Below, in pieces: positions 43,264 through 45,042 of a stretch of 45,042 nucleotides of DNA; the stretch's first letter is position 1; every line of letters starts with the position of its first letter. The DNA lies in contig JAKSAX010000466.1 of the NCBI GenBank assembly GCA_022361395.1, positions 1 through 45,042 on the forward strand, in the 5' to 3' direction. This DNA comes from Desulfobacterales bacterium (GTDB taxonomy: Bacteria; Desulfobacterota; Desulfobacteria; Desulfobacterales; Desulfobacteraceae). A program made the translations under genes and the position numbers. Below the pieces are notes generated by a model. The model ran no database searches, was not told the DNA's origin, and saw only the letters and a list, made by a program, of their open reading frames with translations.

Positions 43264-43962
43264 ATGAGCCGGAAAATCAGAGTGGGAATAATAGGGGAAT
43301 ATAACCCGGATATAAGTTACCATCTTGCCACGAACGCAGCCTTAGGCCATGCTGCAGACGCTTTATCCGTCACAATAAGCACCGACTGGATTCCGACCGG
43401 ACCCCTGGCCGGTGAAACCTGCGAAAAGACGCTGAAGGGATTTGATGCACTGTTTGCCGCACCCTGCGATTACAACAGCGTGGAGGGGGCGCTCCGGGCC
43501 ATCCGGTTCGCCCGGGAGAAGGACCGGCCCTTCCTGGGCACCTGAGCCGGCTTCCAATATGCTCTGGTAGAGTATGCACGAAATGTACTGGCCCTCAATG
43601 ATGCAGGCCATGAGGAGAGGGGACCGGATGGGGGAACCCATGTGATTTCCAAATTAACATGTTCTCTTGTGGGGAAAACACAACCCGTTAAAATCCTGCC
43701 GGGTTCGATTGCCCGGAGGGCTTATGGACAGGATGAGGCAGTTGAGCGGTTTGTATGCAATTACGGGCTAAATCCAGAATTCCGTGATATCATCGGAAAA
43801 AGCAGGCTAACCATCACAGGAACCGGTTATGACGGCGGGGTCAGGATTGTGGAGGGATCAACGCATAATTTTTATGTTGGCACACTTTTCCAGCCGCAGA
43901 TATCTTCAGAACCGAGTCGCCCCCATCCGCTTATTGCTGCCTTTTTAAAAGCGGCGGAGTGA
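43264..43962 (+). CDS. Candidate selenoprotein: CTP-synthase-like amidotransferase-fold protein with in-frame TGA (Sec94)
   Basis: One frame of 232 codons with one internal TGA at 43543-43545 (residue 94) and a final TGA at 43960-43962. Before the TGA it reads IRFAREKDRPFLGT, and after it AGFQYALVEYARNVLALNDA. The small CTP-synthase-like proteins of this type usually read FLGTCGGFQHA here, with Cys as the class I amidotransferase nucleophile, so the TGA stands exactly for that Cys. The N-terminus (IRVGIIGEYNPDISYHLATN) and the C-terminus (FYVGTLFQPQISSEPSRPHP) also match this family. The His-Glu pair of true glutaminases (FHPEF) is FQPQI here, so glutamine hydrolysis is unlikely and a redox or other role is possible. 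A SECIS-like stem-loop follows the TGA. GAAGGAG precedes ATG 43264. The 3' end overlaps the convergent radical SAM gene by 18 bases. Alternatives are a nonsense mutation or a sequencing error. Confidence 0.75.
43543..43576 (+). promoter_or_regulatory. SECIS-like stem-loop after the in-frame TGA
   Basis: Starting 13 bases after the TGA codon, TATGCTC (43558-43564) pairs with GAGTATG (43570-43576), seven pairs including two G-U. The loop is TGGTA, with G in the second position. Nineteen bases lie between the TGA and the loop. The E. coli fdhF element also has GGU in its apical loop at nearly the same distance. This fits the general bacterial SECIS model, but covariation cannot be tested here. 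Confidence 0.6.
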
Positions 43963-45042
43963 TGATGCTCTGGGCGGTCTCCGCCCGTCAAAAAAATCAC
44001 AGGCCTTGTAATACCTGAGATCCTCAAACCAGCGGGAGGTGTACACCGGATCTTTTGCCAGCCTGGCCGCCAGCTGCCAGGGAGCTGTCAGGCCTTCAGC
44101 CACCGGCCCCCCGAGTTCTGAAGGATCCCTGAAACATTCCCAGTCACAGGCCAGGCAGCGGCTCTTGGTATCCAGGGCGTCTATATCCAGGTCAGGAAAG
44201 GGGCCCAGATTCTCCCTTCCCCTGTATCCGCAGGGGTAGGTGTTGCCGTCCGTGCAGTTCACGTAAAAGAAGTCAATGCCCCCGCGGCATGGAAACGCTT
44301 TGGCGTCCTTCCCGCAATATTCGCGGTACAGGGTGTGCAGTGAGGTCAGGGGGGAGAAGATGCGGATCTTTGACCTGAACTTCGGGATGGTATCCATAAG
44401 GGCCTTGAACATAAGGGCTTTTTCCGTCCGTGTAAAGCATACCACCCGATCCGGGGAGGCGGCTGCATAAACAGGGTCAAGGCCCTGTTTGTCCTTGTGG
44501 TCATCCATACTCATGGGATAGCAGGCATTGGCAATGGTGAACCCCAGGTTGACCACTGTCCGGTAAAAGGCATCAAACCCCTGTGAAAACGTCCTGTAAA
44601 ATGGGGAATCTTCCGGAGTGTCAAGGTCCCGGATGGTGGGAGATGTCTGGGTCCGGGTCCGGTCACTGACATTGCGGTTCAATCCCAGGTTGACCGAGGG
44701 GTAAAGACCGGCGGCATGAAACAGGGGCAGGGCCTTTTCCATTCCCTTGACCACACCTTCAAACCCCCGCATCTCTTCGTGGACATGGGCAAGGGACGAG
44801 TCCAGGCTGATCCAGAAGTTCCTGAGAGGCGTTTCTGCCAGCTCCGCAGCAATCCTTTGGATTTTGTCCCGGAAATCCGGGCGGTCATGGTTTGCAAAAA
44901 AGAACCCGTTGGTGCCGGTACGGATATAGGGAATGCCTGCACGGCCTGCGTGGCGAATGAGTTCGGGCAGATCCCTGCGCAGGAGCATGGGCTCGCCCCC
45001 GGTAAAGGAGATGGCCTGGATGCCTTTTTCACCGGCCGCATC
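43945..45042 (-). CDS. Radical SAM protein with C-terminal Cys-rich (SPASM-like) region, 5' end outside the window
   Basis: The frame is open to the window edge (45042), so the start and the CxxxCxxC cluster motif are missing. At the edge the sequence reads AISFTGGEPMLLRRDLPELI, with the GGEP motif that contacts the SAM amino group. Residues that follow fit a radical SAM barrel (TGTNGFFFANHDRPDFRDKI). The C-terminal region has cysteines in FPCRGGIDFFYVNC, YPCGYRG and CLACDWECF, which suggest extra Fe-S clusters as in SPASM or twitch domains. It would use SAM to make radicals; the substrate is unknown. Its stop (43945-43947) overlaps the convergent candidate selenoprotein gene. No precursor peptide was seen. 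Confidence 0.85.
   Translation of the reverse strand, partial: DAAGEKGIQAISFTGGEPMLLRRDLPELIRHAGRAGIPYIRTGTNGFFFANHDRPDFRDKIQRIAAELAETPLRNFWISLDSSLAHVHEEMRGFEGVVKGMEKALPLFHAAGLYPSVNLGLNRNVSDRTRTQTSPTIRDLDTPEDSPFYRTFSQGFDAFYRTVVNLGFTIANACYPMSMDDHKDKQGLDPVYAAASPDRVVCFTRTEKALMFKALMDTIPKFRSKIRIFSPLTSLHTLYREYCGKDAKAFPCRGGIDFFYVNCTDGNTYPCGYRGRENLGPFPDLDIDALDTKSRCLACDWECFRDPSELGGPVAEGLTAPWQLAARLAKDPVYTSRWFEDLRYYKACDFFDGRRPPRASSLRRF

Noticed and set aside
43642..43962. A separate 106-residue gene downstream of a short 93-residue one
   Set aside because: Both are in the same frame, and the sequence between 43546 and 43641 also codes for family residues, so a single ORF with a recoded TGA (or one nonsense codon) explains it better.
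1..45042. CRISPR array
   Set aside because: I saw no regularly spaced direct repeats.

Overview
The window looks like a chromosomal segment of a sulfate-reducing member of the Desulfobacterota, most likely Desulfobacteraceae. This is inferred from the protein style (Cache-sensor kinases, tandem receivers, TauE/SafE transporters, acyl-CoA catabolism), the moderately high GC of the core genes and the presence of a selenocysteine tRNA. No taxonomic search was possible.

Layout. 0-3 kb: the C-terminal half of an M48 metalloprotease with TPR repeats (cut by the window edge), a lipoprotein, an IscU/NifU-like scaffold, a small unknown protein and khpA. 3.3-13.9 kb: a long co-oriented signalling cluster, preceded by a good sigma-54 (-24/-12) promoter. 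It holds a Cache histidine kinase, three tandem stand-alone receivers, a TauE/SafE exporter with a membrane partner, a PEP-synthase-like protein with an unusual C-terminus, a PAS/GAF histidine kinase and an NtrC-type sigma-54 activator. 14-19.4 kb: an AT-rich block with four lipoprotein genes (CsgG / small lipoprotein / DUF4810 / DUF799), a complete insertion sequence with matching ends, an AT-rich and probably 5'-truncated gene, and the selenocysteine tRNA gene selC (minus strand). The 3' end of selC faces the AT-rich block.

19.8-23.1 kb: a minus-strand acyl-CoA operon (MerR/LiuR-type regulator, acyl-CoA synthetase, acyl-CoA dehydrogenase). 23.2-28 kb: an NAD-binding protein, a CtlX-type amidinohydrolase, an M20 peptidase, larC and pgpA. 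28-34 kb: recA, alaS (no recX between them) and yejB-yejE. 34-40 kb: an accessory stretch with an AAA ATPase/DUF4143 protein, two LysE exporters, a fragment of an NtrC-type regulator, an unrecognised 412-residue protein, an RHH protein and a DJ-1/PfpI protein. 39.7-45 kb: a periplasmic solute-binding protein, a Cache chemoreceptor, a CTP-synthase-like amidotransferase-fold protein and a truncated radical SAM protein.

The main discovery candidate is the gene at 43264-43962. It reads as one uninterrupted family member except for a single in-frame TGA at 43543, exactly where the class I amidotransferase nucleophile cysteine belongs. A stem-loop with a UGGUA loop lies at SECIS-like spacing just after it. 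The same window carries selC with its own near-consensus promoter. I infer a selenoprotein in which selenocysteine replaces the nucleophilic cysteine of a CTP-synthase-like domain. Other notable points are the probable sigma-54 autoregulated signalling operon, the AT-rich material at the 3' end of selC, a dispersed imperfect palindromic repeat present twice, and a LiuR-like operator.
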